Shown here in pieces: positions 52,001-59,164 of a stretch of DNA of 64,000 nucleotides. The position numbers and the translations under genes were made by a program. The stretch is from Pseudomonas gingeri. Its GTDB lineage: Bacteria; Pseudomonadota; Gammaproteobacteria; Pseudomonadales; Pseudomonadaceae. Below the pieces are notes generated by a model, which was given only the letters and a program-made list of their open reading frames with translations, searched no databases and had not been told where the DNA came from. Positions within the stretch are counted from its first letter, which is position 1. Each line of letters begins with the position of its first letter. The stretch covers positions 580,652 to 644,651 of the forward strand of contig NZ_JACAQA010000005.1 in assembly GCF_013385425.1 (NCBI RefSeq), in the 5' to 3' direction.

Positions 52001-52645
52001 TGTGATCGGGTCGTGGTGTCGACCGAGCCGCTGGCCGATGCCCTGTCGTCCATGCACAGCGATATCCGGGTCGTTCCCAATATGCTCGCGACCCACCTGT
52101 GGACGGGCTTGAAGGGACAGCGCCGGACCTCGAAAAAGCCCCGTGTCGGTTGGGGCGGCGGTACCAGTCACTCCGGCGATCTGGCGGTGATCGCCGAGGT
52201 CGTGCGCGAGCTGGCGACAGAGGTCGACTGGGTCTTTTTCGGCATGTGCCCGGACGATTTGCGCCCTTACATGCATGAGTTCCATGGGGTGATCGGGCTG
52301 GAGGTGTACCCGGCGAAGCTGGCCAGCCTGAACCTGGACCTGGCCCTGGCGCCGTTGGAGTTCCACATCTTCAACGACTGCAAGAGCAACCTGCGGCTGT
52401 TGGAATACGGCGCCTGCGGCTATCCGGTGATCTGCACCGATACCAAGGCCTATACCGGCTACCTGCCGTGCACCAAGGTCAAGAGCAACTCCACCGATGA
52501 GTGGCTGCAGGCGATTCGCATGCACCTGTCCGATCCCGATGCCAGCTACCGCATGGGGGATGAACTGCGTGAGATCGTCCTGCGCGACTACATGTTGCGT
52601 GGCGACAACCTGCGTTACTGGGAGAACGGCTGGCTGGCCGATTGA
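49052..52645 (+). CDS. fgtA: Multi-domain flagellin glycosyltransferase, FgtA/Fgt1-like
   Basis: A 1197-residue cytoplasmic protein with four modules: an N-terminal GT2 (1-230, VSLVIPAVNPRFFGKALHSAL, metal motif YDDDQL), a degenerate GT2-like module (about 335-560), a second complete GT2 (about 575-830, VSIIIVCKDQLAAVQRCVETLL, CLMVRKSVFDHVQGLDE) and a C-terminal GT4-like module (about 869-1197, with WGGGTSHSGDLAVI and CKSNLRLLEYGACGYPVICTD). Position directly after flgL and size match the large glycosyltransferases (P. aeruginosa FgtA, P. syringae Fgt1) that add glycans to flagellin. The GTG start lacks a strong Shine-Dalgarno. Transfer to flagellin is inferred from context. Confidence 0.85.
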   Translation: MNPVPLVSLVIPAVNPRFFGKALHSALGQSYGNLEIIVCDDSQDDEIGRLVETMSEEAGRAVRYVRNARKLGHVANVLAGLELARGEFIKFLYDDDQLFGACIERQARVLAEQVDVNLVLAQRMFWDADDLQLPIRLENATLAPTCSVFKGEDLLAIFETFPVNILGGFSNALLRRADVLEWLPALTQPGHCFVASLEFALYICLLRRGNMVMLNHVLSVERRYPERPSRQQAMLDALLSEREWLLQMLKARSGESAPAPGWVRLLPLTRADESPRVWGELALLRTLGTKQTTEIWRVGVTSDSFSEMYAQWLACRTLTEPERKLLPDALLEWPWQPKIVAVVIDREGSFAALDSSLQSLAGQLYPAELTLVLSDACSEAVLLDRVFTLPLLEDWQQQLNELLAQIDGADWFYLLRAGDRLVEPALLVLADRIVQAGEECCFYSDESCLRDGEPAEPVFKSDFNLDLMRSYPYVGRALAFKREPFLALGGFESRHGELAPHDLLWRLVEQFGTQVVGHITEVLVESVFSLSQWMSLPELLERNAPLLEAHLQRLGVAHELRDRGQALFNRVDYLHADRPLVSIIIVCKDQLAAVQRCVETLLEKTAYSEYELLLVDNGSESPEALAWLSAMASMGSARLRVLTFAQQGQAAVINAAAGHARGDYLLLFNPYLVVTDGFWLDEMLNHAQRPEVGVVGPKLFNADGRVVHAGLVLGLHGPAGVPFYGESLQSAGYMHRLQVAHDLSAVGADCLMVRKSVFDHVQGLDEAQFVQTLSEVDLCLKIGRSGYLVVWTPHAQLALGARPSVMLEADQQAEREREQEAFYLRWLPVIARDPAYNPNLGLRAMGNGSFGLEPGLLSGWSPFSVRSLPRVLAIPVNASAIGHYRVTQPLIELQAAGRAVGRVMYEMPSIIEVERQSPDVIVLQGRYTEGPINECVPLKTYSNARRVYELDDYVIQPTKKNAHVRNMPTRDEMEALVRRGIGLCDRVVVSTEPLADALSSMHSDIRVVPNMLATHLWTGLKGQRRTSKKPRVGWGGGTSHSGDLAVIAEVVRELATEVDWVFFGMCPDDLRPYMHEFHGVIGLEVYPAKLASLNLDLALAPLEFHIFNDCKSNLRLLEYGACGYPVICTDTKAYTGYLPCTKVKSNSTDEWLQAIRMHLSDPDASYRMGDELREIVLRDYMLRGDNLRYWENGWLAD

Positions 52646-52659
52646 TCCCGCTGTGGAGC

Positions 52660-52699
52660 TGGCGCGTTTCCTGCAAGTCCCCCTGCATATCGCCATAAA
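52660..52699 (+). promoter_or_regulatory. Sigma-54-like and sigma-28-like promoter elements before rfbF
   Basis: TGGCGCGTTTCCTGC (52660-52674) has GG and GC in sigma-54 register. Overlapping it, GCAAGTCC-N11-GCCATAAA (52673-52699) has sigma-28 spacing but weaker matches (4 of 8 and 5 of 8). A 9-bp hairpin (52714-52722 with 52725-52733) follows in the leader. Either element would place the sugar operon under flagellar control; sigma-54 fits better. Confidence 0.45.
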
Positions 52700-52815
52700 T
52701 CGTGCATTTGGCGACGCGGCCCACGGGCCGCGTGCCGCTGGCGCGATTTGACCCGGCAGTCTGGGAAGTCCCACAGCGCCTGAGCAGGCCCTGTGTCGAA
52801 CAAGAGGGGACGTTG

Positions 52816-53589
52816 ATGAAGGCAGTTATTCTGGCGGGTGGCCTGGGCACGCGGATCAGCGAGGAATCGCACCTCAAGCCCAAGCCGATGATCGAGATCG
52901 GCGGCAAGCCAATTCTCTGGCACATCATGAAGCAGTACTCGGCCCACGGTATCCACGACTTCGTGATCTGCCTGGGGTACAAGGGCTACGCCATCAAGGA
53001 CTTCTTCGCCAACTACTTCCTGCACACCTCCGACGTCACCTTCGACATGAGCAACAATCGCATGGACGTTCACCAGAACTACAGCGAGCCATGGCGCGTT
53101 ACCCTGATCGACACCGGCGAAGACACCATGACCGGCGGCCGCCTGCGTCGTGCCGGGCGTTACCTGGAGAACGAAGAGGCCTTCTGCTTCACCTACGGCG
53201 ACGGCGTCTCGGACCTGAACATCGGCGCGCTGGTGGACTTCCACCTTTCCAGCGGCAAGTTGGCGACGGTCACTGCCGTACAGCCGCCAGGCCGCTACGG
53301 CGCGCTGGAGCGCGACGGTGACATGGTCCGTGGCTTTATCGAAAAGCCCCGTGGCGATGGCGGTTGGATCAATGGCGGTTTCTTCGTCCTGTCGCCCAAG
53401 GTGCTGTCGCTGCTCAGTGACGATAGCACCGTCTGGGAAGCCGAACCCTTGGCCGAACTGGCCACCCTGGGGCAACTGAACGCCTTCCAGCACGACGGCT
53501 TCTGGCATCCGATGGACACCCTGCGGGACAAGAATCACCTGGAGCAACTGTGGCAGAGCGGGGAGGCCCCATGGAAGCAGTGGGACTGA
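52816..53589 (+). CDS. rfbF: Glucose-1-phosphate cytidylyltransferase
   Basis: A 257-residue nucleotidyltransferase that makes CDP-glucose from CTP and glucose 1-phosphate, the entry step to CDP-deoxyhexoses. The nucleotide-binding start KAVILAGGLGTRISEESHLKPKPMIEIGGKPILWHIMK and FTYGDGVSDLNI are diagnostic of RfbF. GAGGGG precedes the ATG, and the length equals that of known RfbF. The gene overlaps rfbG by 19 nt. Confidence 0.96.
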   Translation: MKAVILAGGLGTRISEESHLKPKPMIEIGGKPILWHIMKQYSAHGIHDFVICLGYKGYAIKDFFANYFLHTSDVTFDMSNNRMDVHQNYSEPWRVTLIDTGEDTMTGGRLRRAGRYLENEEAFCFTYGDGVSDLNIGALVDFHLSSGKLATVTAVQPPGRYGALERDGDMVRGFIEKPRGDGGWINGGFFVLSPKVLSLLSDDSTVWEAEPLAELATLGQLNAFQHDGFWHPMDTLRDKNHLEQLWQSGEAPWKQWD

Positions 53590-54653
53590 GCCGGGCATTC
53601 TGGAGCGGCAAGCGGGTCCTGCTGACCGGCCATACCGGGTTCAAGGGCAGTTGGTTGGCACTGTGGCTCGAGAGCCTGGGTGCCCAGGTCAGCGGCTTCG
53701 CCCTCGATCCCAGTACCGACCCCAGCCTGTTCGAACTGGCCCGGGTCGGCGAGAGTCTCAACGACCAGCGCGGCGACCTGCGCGACCTCGGCGCCTTGCT
53801 TGAACTGATCGCCGAGACCGAACCGGAAATTGTCCTGCACCTGGCGGCCCAGCCGCTGGTGCGCGAAGCCTATCGCGATCCGCTCGGCACCTATTCGAGC
53901 AATGTCATGGGTACCCTCAACCTGTTGGAAGCGATTCGTCAGGTCGGTGGGGTGCGTGCCTGTGTGCTGGTCACCACCGACAAGGTCTACGCCAACCAGG
54001 AGTGGGCCTGGCCCTATCGCGAGAACGAAGCCCTCGGCGGCCATGATCCCTACAGCAGCAGCAAGGCCTGTTGCGAACTGTTGGCGCAGTCCTATGTGGC
54101 CTCCTTTTTCCCGGCCGAACGCTACGAGGCCCATGGCCTGGCGGTGGCGACCGCGCGGGCCGGCAACGTCCTGGGCGGCGGCGACTTCTCCCCGGAACGG
54201 CTGATTCCCGACGTGCTCCGGGCCTGGTCGGCGGATGAGCCGGTGACCCTGCGTTATCCACAGGCGGTACGGCCCTGGCAGCATGCGCTGGAGCCGCTGG
54301 CCGGTTACCTGCAACTGGCCGCCGCGCTGTATGAGCGTGGGCCGGAAGCGGCCGGGGCGTGGAACTTCGGGCCTGGCGAGGACGACATGTGCAGTGTCGG
54401 CGACGTCGTCGCTCGACTCGCCGGGCGCTGGCCCCAGGCGCCGGGCCTGCGGGTCGAGCCCAGCGAGCTGCACGAGGCCGGTCTGTTGCGCCTGGACAGC
54501 AGTCGCGCCCGGCAGTTGCTCGGCTGGCAACCGCGCTGGTCCTTGCAGCAATGCCTGGAACACACCCTCGATTGGCACCTGGCCTGGAAAAACGCCGAGG
54601 ACATGCGCAGCGTGACCCTGGCGCAATTGAATCTGTACCGGGGTGAGCTTTGA
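53571..54653 (+). CDS. rfbG: CDP-glucose 4,6-dehydratase
   Basis: A 360-residue extended SDR enzyme that converts CDP-glucose to CDP-4-keto-6-deoxyglucose. The NAD-binding motif is VLLTGHTGFKGSWLALWL and the catalytic residues lie in the TTDKVY segment and PYSSSKACCE (Tyr-x3-Lys). The ATG at 53571 has GGGGAGG upstream; an earlier in-frame ATG (53550) lies in rfbF without a better site. It is translationally coupled to both neighbours. Confidence 0.95.
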   Translation: MEAVGLSRAFWSGKRVLLTGHTGFKGSWLALWLESLGAQVSGFALDPSTDPSLFELARVGESLNDQRGDLRDLGALLELIAETEPEIVLHLAAQPLVREAYRDPLGTYSSNVMGTLNLLEAIRQVGGVRACVLVTTDKVYANQEWAWPYRENEALGGHDPYSSSKACCELLAQSYVASFFPAERYEAHGLAVATARAGNVLGGGDFSPERLIPDVLRAWSADEPVTLRYPQAVRPWQHALEPLAGYLQLAAALYERGPEAAGAWNFGPGEDDMCSVGDVVARLAGRWPQAPGLRVEPSELHEAGLLRLDSSRARQLLGWQPRWSLQQCLEHTLDWHLAWKNAEDMRSVTLAQLNLYRGEL

Positions 54654-55210
54654 GTGAGTTCCTGATTCATGCCTTGCCCCTCAAGGGGCTGTTCAGCGTA
54701 CAGCACAAGCATCACGCCGATCAGCGCGGGCATTTTTCCCGGTTGTTCTGCGAAGGCAGCCTGAGTGCGTTCGGCGAGCCGTTTCATATCCGCCAGATCA
54801 ACCACTCCTGCACCCGCGAGCGTGGCAGCGTGCGCGGCCTGCATTATCAGAATGCCCAGGCCCCGGAGGCCAAGCTGATCACCTGCCTGCGTGGCGAAGT
54901 CTGGGATGTGGCGGTGGACCTGCGTGCGGATTCGCCGACCTTCCTGCATTGGCACGCCGAGTACCTGCGTGCCGGCGACGGTCGCGGCCTGTTGATTCCC
55001 GCCGGCTTCGCCCACGGTTTCCAGACCCTCAGCGACGATGCTGAACTGCTTTACCTGCACAGCGCCGACTACACGCCCGCGTCCGAGGGCGGTCTGTCAG
55101 TGCTCGACCCGCGCCTGGCAATCGCCTGGCCCGAGGCTGTCAAAAATCTGTCGCCCAGGGACAGCAGTCACCCCCTGATCGATGCGTCTTTCCCTGGAGT
55201 GCGTTTATGA
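54650..55210 (+). CDS. RmlC/RfbC-like NDP-4-keto-sugar 3,5-epimerase
   Basis: A 186-residue cupin of the dTDP-4-dehydrorhamnose 3,5-epimerase family: DQRGHFSRLFCEG, SCTRERGSVRGLHYQ (catalytic His in GLHYQ) and IPAGFAHGFQTLS are present. In this CDP-sugar context it most likely epimerises CDP-4-keto-6-deoxyglucose at C3 and/or C5, as a 3-epimerase or 3,5-epimerase. The start is TTG at 54650, overlapping the rfbG stop (TTGA), with GGGGTGAG four bases upstream. It overlaps the next gene by 4 nt. Confidence 0.88.
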   Translation: MSEFLIHALPLKGLFSVQHKHHADQRGHFSRLFCEGSLSAFGEPFHIRQINHSCTRERGSVRGLHYQNAQAPEAKLITCLRGEVWDVAVDLRADSPTFLHWHAEYLRAGDGRGLLIPAGFAHGFQTLSDDAELLYLHSADYTPASEGGLSVLDPRLAIAWPEAVKNLSPRDSSHPLIDASFPGVRL

Positions 55211-56433
55211 ACTGCCGAGGTTGCGGCACCCCGCTGGTCTTGCCGTTGATCGATCTGGGGACTTCGCCACCGTCCAATGCCTACCTGCGGGCTGACCAGT
55301 TGGAGCAGGCCGAGCCGTGGCTGCCGTTGAAAGTCGCGGTGTGCCAGGGCTGCTGGCTGGTGCAGACCGAGGACTACACCCGTGCCGATACGCTGTTCGA
55401 CGCCGACTACGCCTATTTCAGTTCGTTTTCCAGTACCTGGCTGGAGCATGCCGAGCGCTATGTGACCGAGATGGTCGAGCGCTTCGAACTGACCGCGGAC
55501 AGCCGCGTGGTGGAGGTGGCCGCCAACGATGGCTACCTGCTGCAGTATGTCGCCGGGCGCGGTATCCGCTGCCTGGGTGTCGAGCCGACCCGCAGCACCG
55601 CCCAGGCGGCGCGGGACAAAGGCCTGGAGATCCGCGAGCTGTTCTTCGGGCGCGATACCGCGTTGCAGTTGCGCGAGGAGGGTTGGGCGGCTGACCTGAT
55701 GGCGGCCAACAACGTGCTGGCCCATGTGCCGGACATCAATGATTTTCTCCAGGGCTTCGCGACGCTGCTCAAGCCCACGGGAGTGGCCACCTTCGAGTTC
55801 CCGCACCTGCTGGCCCTGATTGCCGGGAAGCAGTTCGATACCTTGTATCACGAGCACTATTCCTACCTGTCGCTGACCGCGGTGCAGGCCTTGTGCGTGC
55901 GCAATGGCCTGGAAATCTTCGACGTCGGCGGCTTGCCGACCCATGGCGGTTCACTGCGGGTCTTCGTGCAGCGCGCCGACGGTGCGCGTCGCCCGGTGCA
56001 GACGGTGGTCCGCCAGGTGCTGGACGCCGAGCTGGCCGCGGGGGTGAAAACCCCGGCGTTCTACGCCACCCTGGCGCCGGCCGCCGAGCGCATCAAGCAC
56101 GAGCTGTTGCGTTTCCTGTTGCAGGCCAAGGCCGAAGGCAAGCGCGTGGTCGGTTATGGCGCGGCGGCCAAGGGCAACACCTTGCTCAACTATGCCGGGG
56201 TCCGTCCGGACCTGCTGGCCTGGGTCGCCGATGCCAACCCGCACAAGCAGGGCAAGTTTCTCCCTGGCAGTCGTATTCCCGTGGTCTCGCCTGAGCGTAT
56301 CGAGGCGGAAAAGCCCGACTACGTGCTGGTGTTGCCGTGGAACCTGTTGCAGGAAGTGAGTCAGCAGCAGGCCGTGGTGCGTGAATGGGGCGGGCGTTTT
56401 GTCGTCGCCGTACCCGAGTTGACGATCCTGTGA
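55207..56433 (+). CDS. NDP-sugar C-methyltransferase (TylCIII/NovU type)
   Basis: A 408-residue protein with three parts: an N-terminal zinc-binding domain (CRGCGTPL... CQGCW, about residues 3-50), a Rossmann SAM domain (VVEVAANDGYLLQYV, about 100-112) and a C-terminal Methyltransf_14-type Rossmann domain (VVGYGAAAKGNTLLNYAG). This is the layout of sugar C-methyltransferases such as TylC3 and TcaB9 that methylate C3 of a 4-keto sugar. It follows the epimerase with an ATGA overlap, and the next gene starts at GTGA over its stop. Confidence 0.86.
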   Translation: MNCRGCGTPLVLPLIDLGTSPPSNAYLRADQLEQAEPWLPLKVAVCQGCWLVQTEDYTRADTLFDADYAYFSSFSSTWLEHAERYVTEMVERFELTADSRVVEVAANDGYLLQYVAGRGIRCLGVEPTRSTAQAARDKGLEIRELFFGRDTALQLREEGWAADLMAANNVLAHVPDINDFLQGFATLLKPTGVATFEFPHLLALIAGKQFDTLYHEHYSYLSLTAVQALCVRNGLEIFDVGGLPTHGGSLRVFVQRADGARRPVQTVVRQVLDAELAAGVKTPAFYATLAPAAERIKHELLRFLLQAKAEGKRVVGYGAAAKGNTLLNYAGVRPDLLAWVADANPHKQGKFLPGSRIPVVSPERIEAEKPDYVLVLPWNLLQEVSQQQAVVREWGGRFVVAVPELTIL

Positions 56434-57296
56434 GCGGCCTGAAAGTGCTGGTGACCGGTGCGACCGGCTTTGTCGGTCGCCATCTGGTCTCGGCCTTGCT
56501 GGCGCGCGGGCATTCGGTGCGGGCCGTGGCTCGCGATCCCGAGGCCGCGCGCAAGTTGCCGTGGATCGACGATGTGGAGTTTATCGCCGCCGACGTGCAT
56601 GCCGTGGACCTTGATGTTGCCATGCTGACCCAGGGCGTCGATGCCCTGGCCCACCTGGCCTGGCCGGGGTTGCCGAACTACCAGGCGCTGTTTCACTTCG
56701 AACACAACCTGTTCGCCGATTACCGTTTTATCAAGCAGGCGGTCGAAGCCGGTGTGCCCCAGGTCCTGGTGACCGGCACCTGCTTCGAATATGGCTTGCA
56801 GAGTGGGCCGTTGAGCGAAGCGACGCCGGCGCAGCCGAGCAATCCCTACGGACTGGCGAAGAACACCCTGCGCCTGTTCCTGGAGACGTTGCGCCAGCAG
56901 ATGCCGTTCAACCTGCAGTGGGCGCGCCTGTTCTATTTGCATGGCGAGGGGCAGAACCCCAACAGCCTGCTGGCCAGCTTGGACCGTGCCATCGCGGCCG
57001 GTGACAGTCACTTCAACATGTCGGCCGGCGAGCAACTGCGTGATTACCTGGCCATTGAAGTGGCCGCCGATTACCTGGCCCGGTTGCTGGAACAGCGGGA
57101 TTTTTCCGGCGTGGTCAATTGCGCCAGCGGCCGCCCGATTGCGGTCCGGACCCTGGTCGAGCAGCGTCTGCGCGAGCGCGGATCGTCCATCGCGCTGAAC
57201 CTGGGTCACTACGGTTATGCCAGTCACGAGCCCATGGCGTTCTGGGCCGTGGCCGAGCGACTGCAACAGCTACTGGGAGTCGAACATGGCGCATGA
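56430..57296 (+). CDS. NAD(P)-dependent sugar reductase/epimerase (SDR)
   Basis: A 288-residue extended SDR protein. It begins with the dinucleotide motif VLVTGATGFVGRHLV; the catalytic Tyr-x3-Lys lies in PYGLAKNTLR, and the Thr in TGTCFEYG. It is likely the 4-keto reductase that completes the branched CDP-deoxyhexose, although an epimerase is possible. The start is a GTG at 56430 overlapping the upstream stop (GTGA); the frame is open upstream inside the previous gene. It overlaps the next gene by 11 nt. Confidence 0.84.
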   Translation: MSGLKVLVTGATGFVGRHLVSALLARGHSVRAVARDPEAARKLPWIDDVEFIAADVHAVDLDVAMLTQGVDALAHLAWPGLPNYQALFHFEHNLFADYRFIKQAVEAGVPQVLVTGTCFEYGLQSGPLSEATPAQPSNPYGLAKNTLRLFLETLRQQMPFNLQWARLFYLHGEGQNPNSLLASLDRAIAAGDSHFNMSAGEQLRDYLAIEVAADYLARLLEQRDFSGVVNCASGRPIAVRTLVEQRLRERGSSIALNLGHYGYASHEPMAFWAVAERLQQLLGVEHGA

Positions 57297-58356
57297 GTTG
57301 TATCGGGCAGGTGATCTGCCGGTCCTGCAAAACCGCACCTTTGCCGACGCGGCCTCGGCCAGGGCTTCGGCCCGCGCCGATATCGTGCTGGTACAGGACG
57401 AAGTCAGCGGCTTGATCTTCAACCAGGCCTTCGATGCCGACAAGTTGAGCTACGACAGCGACTATCAGAACGAGCAGGCCCATTCCGGCCAGTTCCAGCA
57501 GCACTTGAGCGACGTGGAAGGCATCATTGCCCGGCACTTCAAGGGCCGGAGCCTGATTGAGGTCGGTTGCGGCAAGGGTTATTTCCTCGAGCTGCTGCGC
57601 GGCCTCGGCTACGCCATCACCGGTATCGACCCGGCCTACGAAGGCAGCAACCCCGAAGTGATCAAGGCACCGTTCACCCGTGGCCTCGGCCTGGCCGCCG
57701 ATGCCCTGGTGTTGCGCCACGTGCTGGAGCATATCGCCGACCCGGTGGCGTTCCTGGCGGCGATGGCCGAGGCCAACCAGGGCGGGCAGATCTATATCGA
57801 GGTGCCGTGCTTTGACTGGATCGTCGAGCACCGGGCCTGGTTCGACCTGTTCTACGAACACGTCAACTACTTCCGTCTCGATGACCTGCGCCGCTTGTTC
57901 GGCACCGTGCACGAGGCCGGCCATCTGTTCGGCGGGCAGTACCTGTATATCGTCGCCGACCTCGGCAGCCTGCGCCTGACGCCGACCGAGCCGGTTCCGC
58001 GCCAACAGCTGCCGAATGACTTCACCGCCAGCCTGGCCAAGGCGATCCGCATCATCCGCGAGGCGCCCGAGCAAGGCTCGTGTATCTGGGGCGCGTCCTC
58101 CAAGGGGGTGATCTATTCGCTGTTCCTGCAGCGGGCGGGAGTGGCGGTGGACCAGGTGGTGGATATCAACCCGGCCAAGCAGGGGCGCTATCTGCCCCTC
58201 AGCGGTGTGCGCGTGTCGTCGCCGGAGGAAGCCCTGGATGCCTTGCCCATTGGCGCCAACCTGTTTGTGATGAACTCCAATTACCTCGAAGAAATCAAGC
58301 GCATGACGGGCGGACGTTACGTCTACCACGCCGTCGACAGCGCCTCCTTTCAATGA
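57286..58356 (+). CDS. SAM-dependent methyltransferase with Methyltransf_14-like C-domain
   Basis: A 356-residue protein. A class I SAM domain (LIEVGCGKGYFLELL, about residues 91-105; VLRHVLEHIADPVAFL) is followed by a Rossmann-like C-terminal domain (CIWGASSKGVIYSLFLQRAG... DINPAKQGRYLPLSGVRVSSPEE) similar to that of the C-methyltransferase at 55207. It lacks the N-terminal zinc domain of that protein. It may be a second sugar methyltransferase. ATG at 57286 has GGGAG nearby. Confidence 0.83.
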   Translation: MAHELYRAGDLPVLQNRTFADAASARASARADIVLVQDEVSGLIFNQAFDADKLSYDSDYQNEQAHSGQFQQHLSDVEGIIARHFKGRSLIEVGCGKGYFLELLRGLGYAITGIDPAYEGSNPEVIKAPFTRGLGLAADALVLRHVLEHIADPVAFLAAMAEANQGGQIYIEVPCFDWIVEHRAWFDLFYEHVNYFRLDDLRRLFGTVHEAGHLFGGQYLYIVADLGSLRLTPTEPVPRQQLPNDFTASLAKAIRIIREAPEQGSCIWGASSKGVIYSLFLQRAGVAVDQVVDINPAKQGRYLPLSGVRVSSPEEALDALPIGANLFVMNSNYLEEIKRMTGGRYVYHAVDSASFQ

Positions 58357-58373
58357 ACTTTTGCCGAGACTGA

Positions 58374-59111
58374 ATGATGACCAAGACCGTTATGCAAGCC
58401 TTCGAAGCCGAATGCCAAGCCGAAATCGCCGCCCAGGGCCAGGACGAAAAACTCCAGGGCCTGGCCCGCGACTTCTTCAACGAGTCGGCCAAGCACAAGT
58501 ACAGCTACCACTTCTCCTGGATGGGCCGGCCGATCATTCAACTGCCCCAGGACATGATGGCGATGCAGGAGATCATCTGGCAGGTCAAGCCGGACCTGGT
58601 GATCGAGTGTGGTATCGCCCATGGCGGTTCGATCATCTACTACGCCTCGCTGCTTGAGCTGCAAGGCCACGGCGAAGTGCTGGGCATCGACCTTGATATC
58701 CGCCGGCACAACCGCGAGGCCATCGAGAGCCATCCGATGAGCAAGCGCATCCGCATGATCGAGGGTTCGAGCATCGAGCAGTCGACCGCCGAGCAGGTCC
58801 GTGCGGCTGCCGCGGGCAAGAAGGTCATCCTGGTCCTGGATTCCAACCATACCCACGATCACGTACTGGAAGAGCTGCGCCTTTACGCGCCGCTGGTTTC
58901 CGTCGGCAGCTACTGCGTGGTGATGGATACGGTGGTCGAGGACATGCCGCCGGAGTTTTTCCCTGATCGTCCATGGGGCCCGGGTGACAACCCGAAGACC
59001 GCGGTCTGGGCGTACCTGCAAGAGAACAGCGATTTCGAGATCGATAAGCAGCTGGAGAACAAGCTGCTGGTCACCGTCGCGCCTGACGGCTACCTGCGCC
59101 GGGTTCGCTAA
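58374..59111 (+). CDS. CmcI-like (cephalosporin hydroxylase family) methyltransferase
   Basis: A 245-residue class I SAM-fold protein of the CmcI/rhamnosyl O-methyltransferase group: the Motif I region LVIECGIAHGGSIIYYAS and later VILVLDSNHTHDHVLEEL carry the SAM and metal-binding acidic residues. Despite the name cephalosporin hydroxylase, these are O-methyltransferases, often acting on sugar hydroxyls. ATG at 58374 and 58377 are alternatives. It belongs to the same transcription direction as the CDP-sugar genes and probably methylates the deoxyhexose or a glycan residue. Confidence 0.83.
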   Translation: MMTKTVMQAFEAECQAEIAAQGQDEKLQGLARDFFNESAKHKYSYHFSWMGRPIIQLPQDMMAMQEIIWQVKPDLVIECGIAHGGSIIYYASLLELQGHGEVLGIDLDIRRHNREAIESHPMSKRIRMIEGSSIEQSTAEQVRAAAAGKKVILVLDSNHTHDHVLEELRLYAPLVSVGSYCVVMDTVVEDMPPEFFPDRPWGPGDNPKTAVWAYLQENSDFEIDKQLENKLLVTVAPDGYLRRVR

Positions 59112-59164
59112 ATAGCCACATCATCCTGAGTTCATTGGTCGATTCGCAGTTTTGGGGAAAGGTT

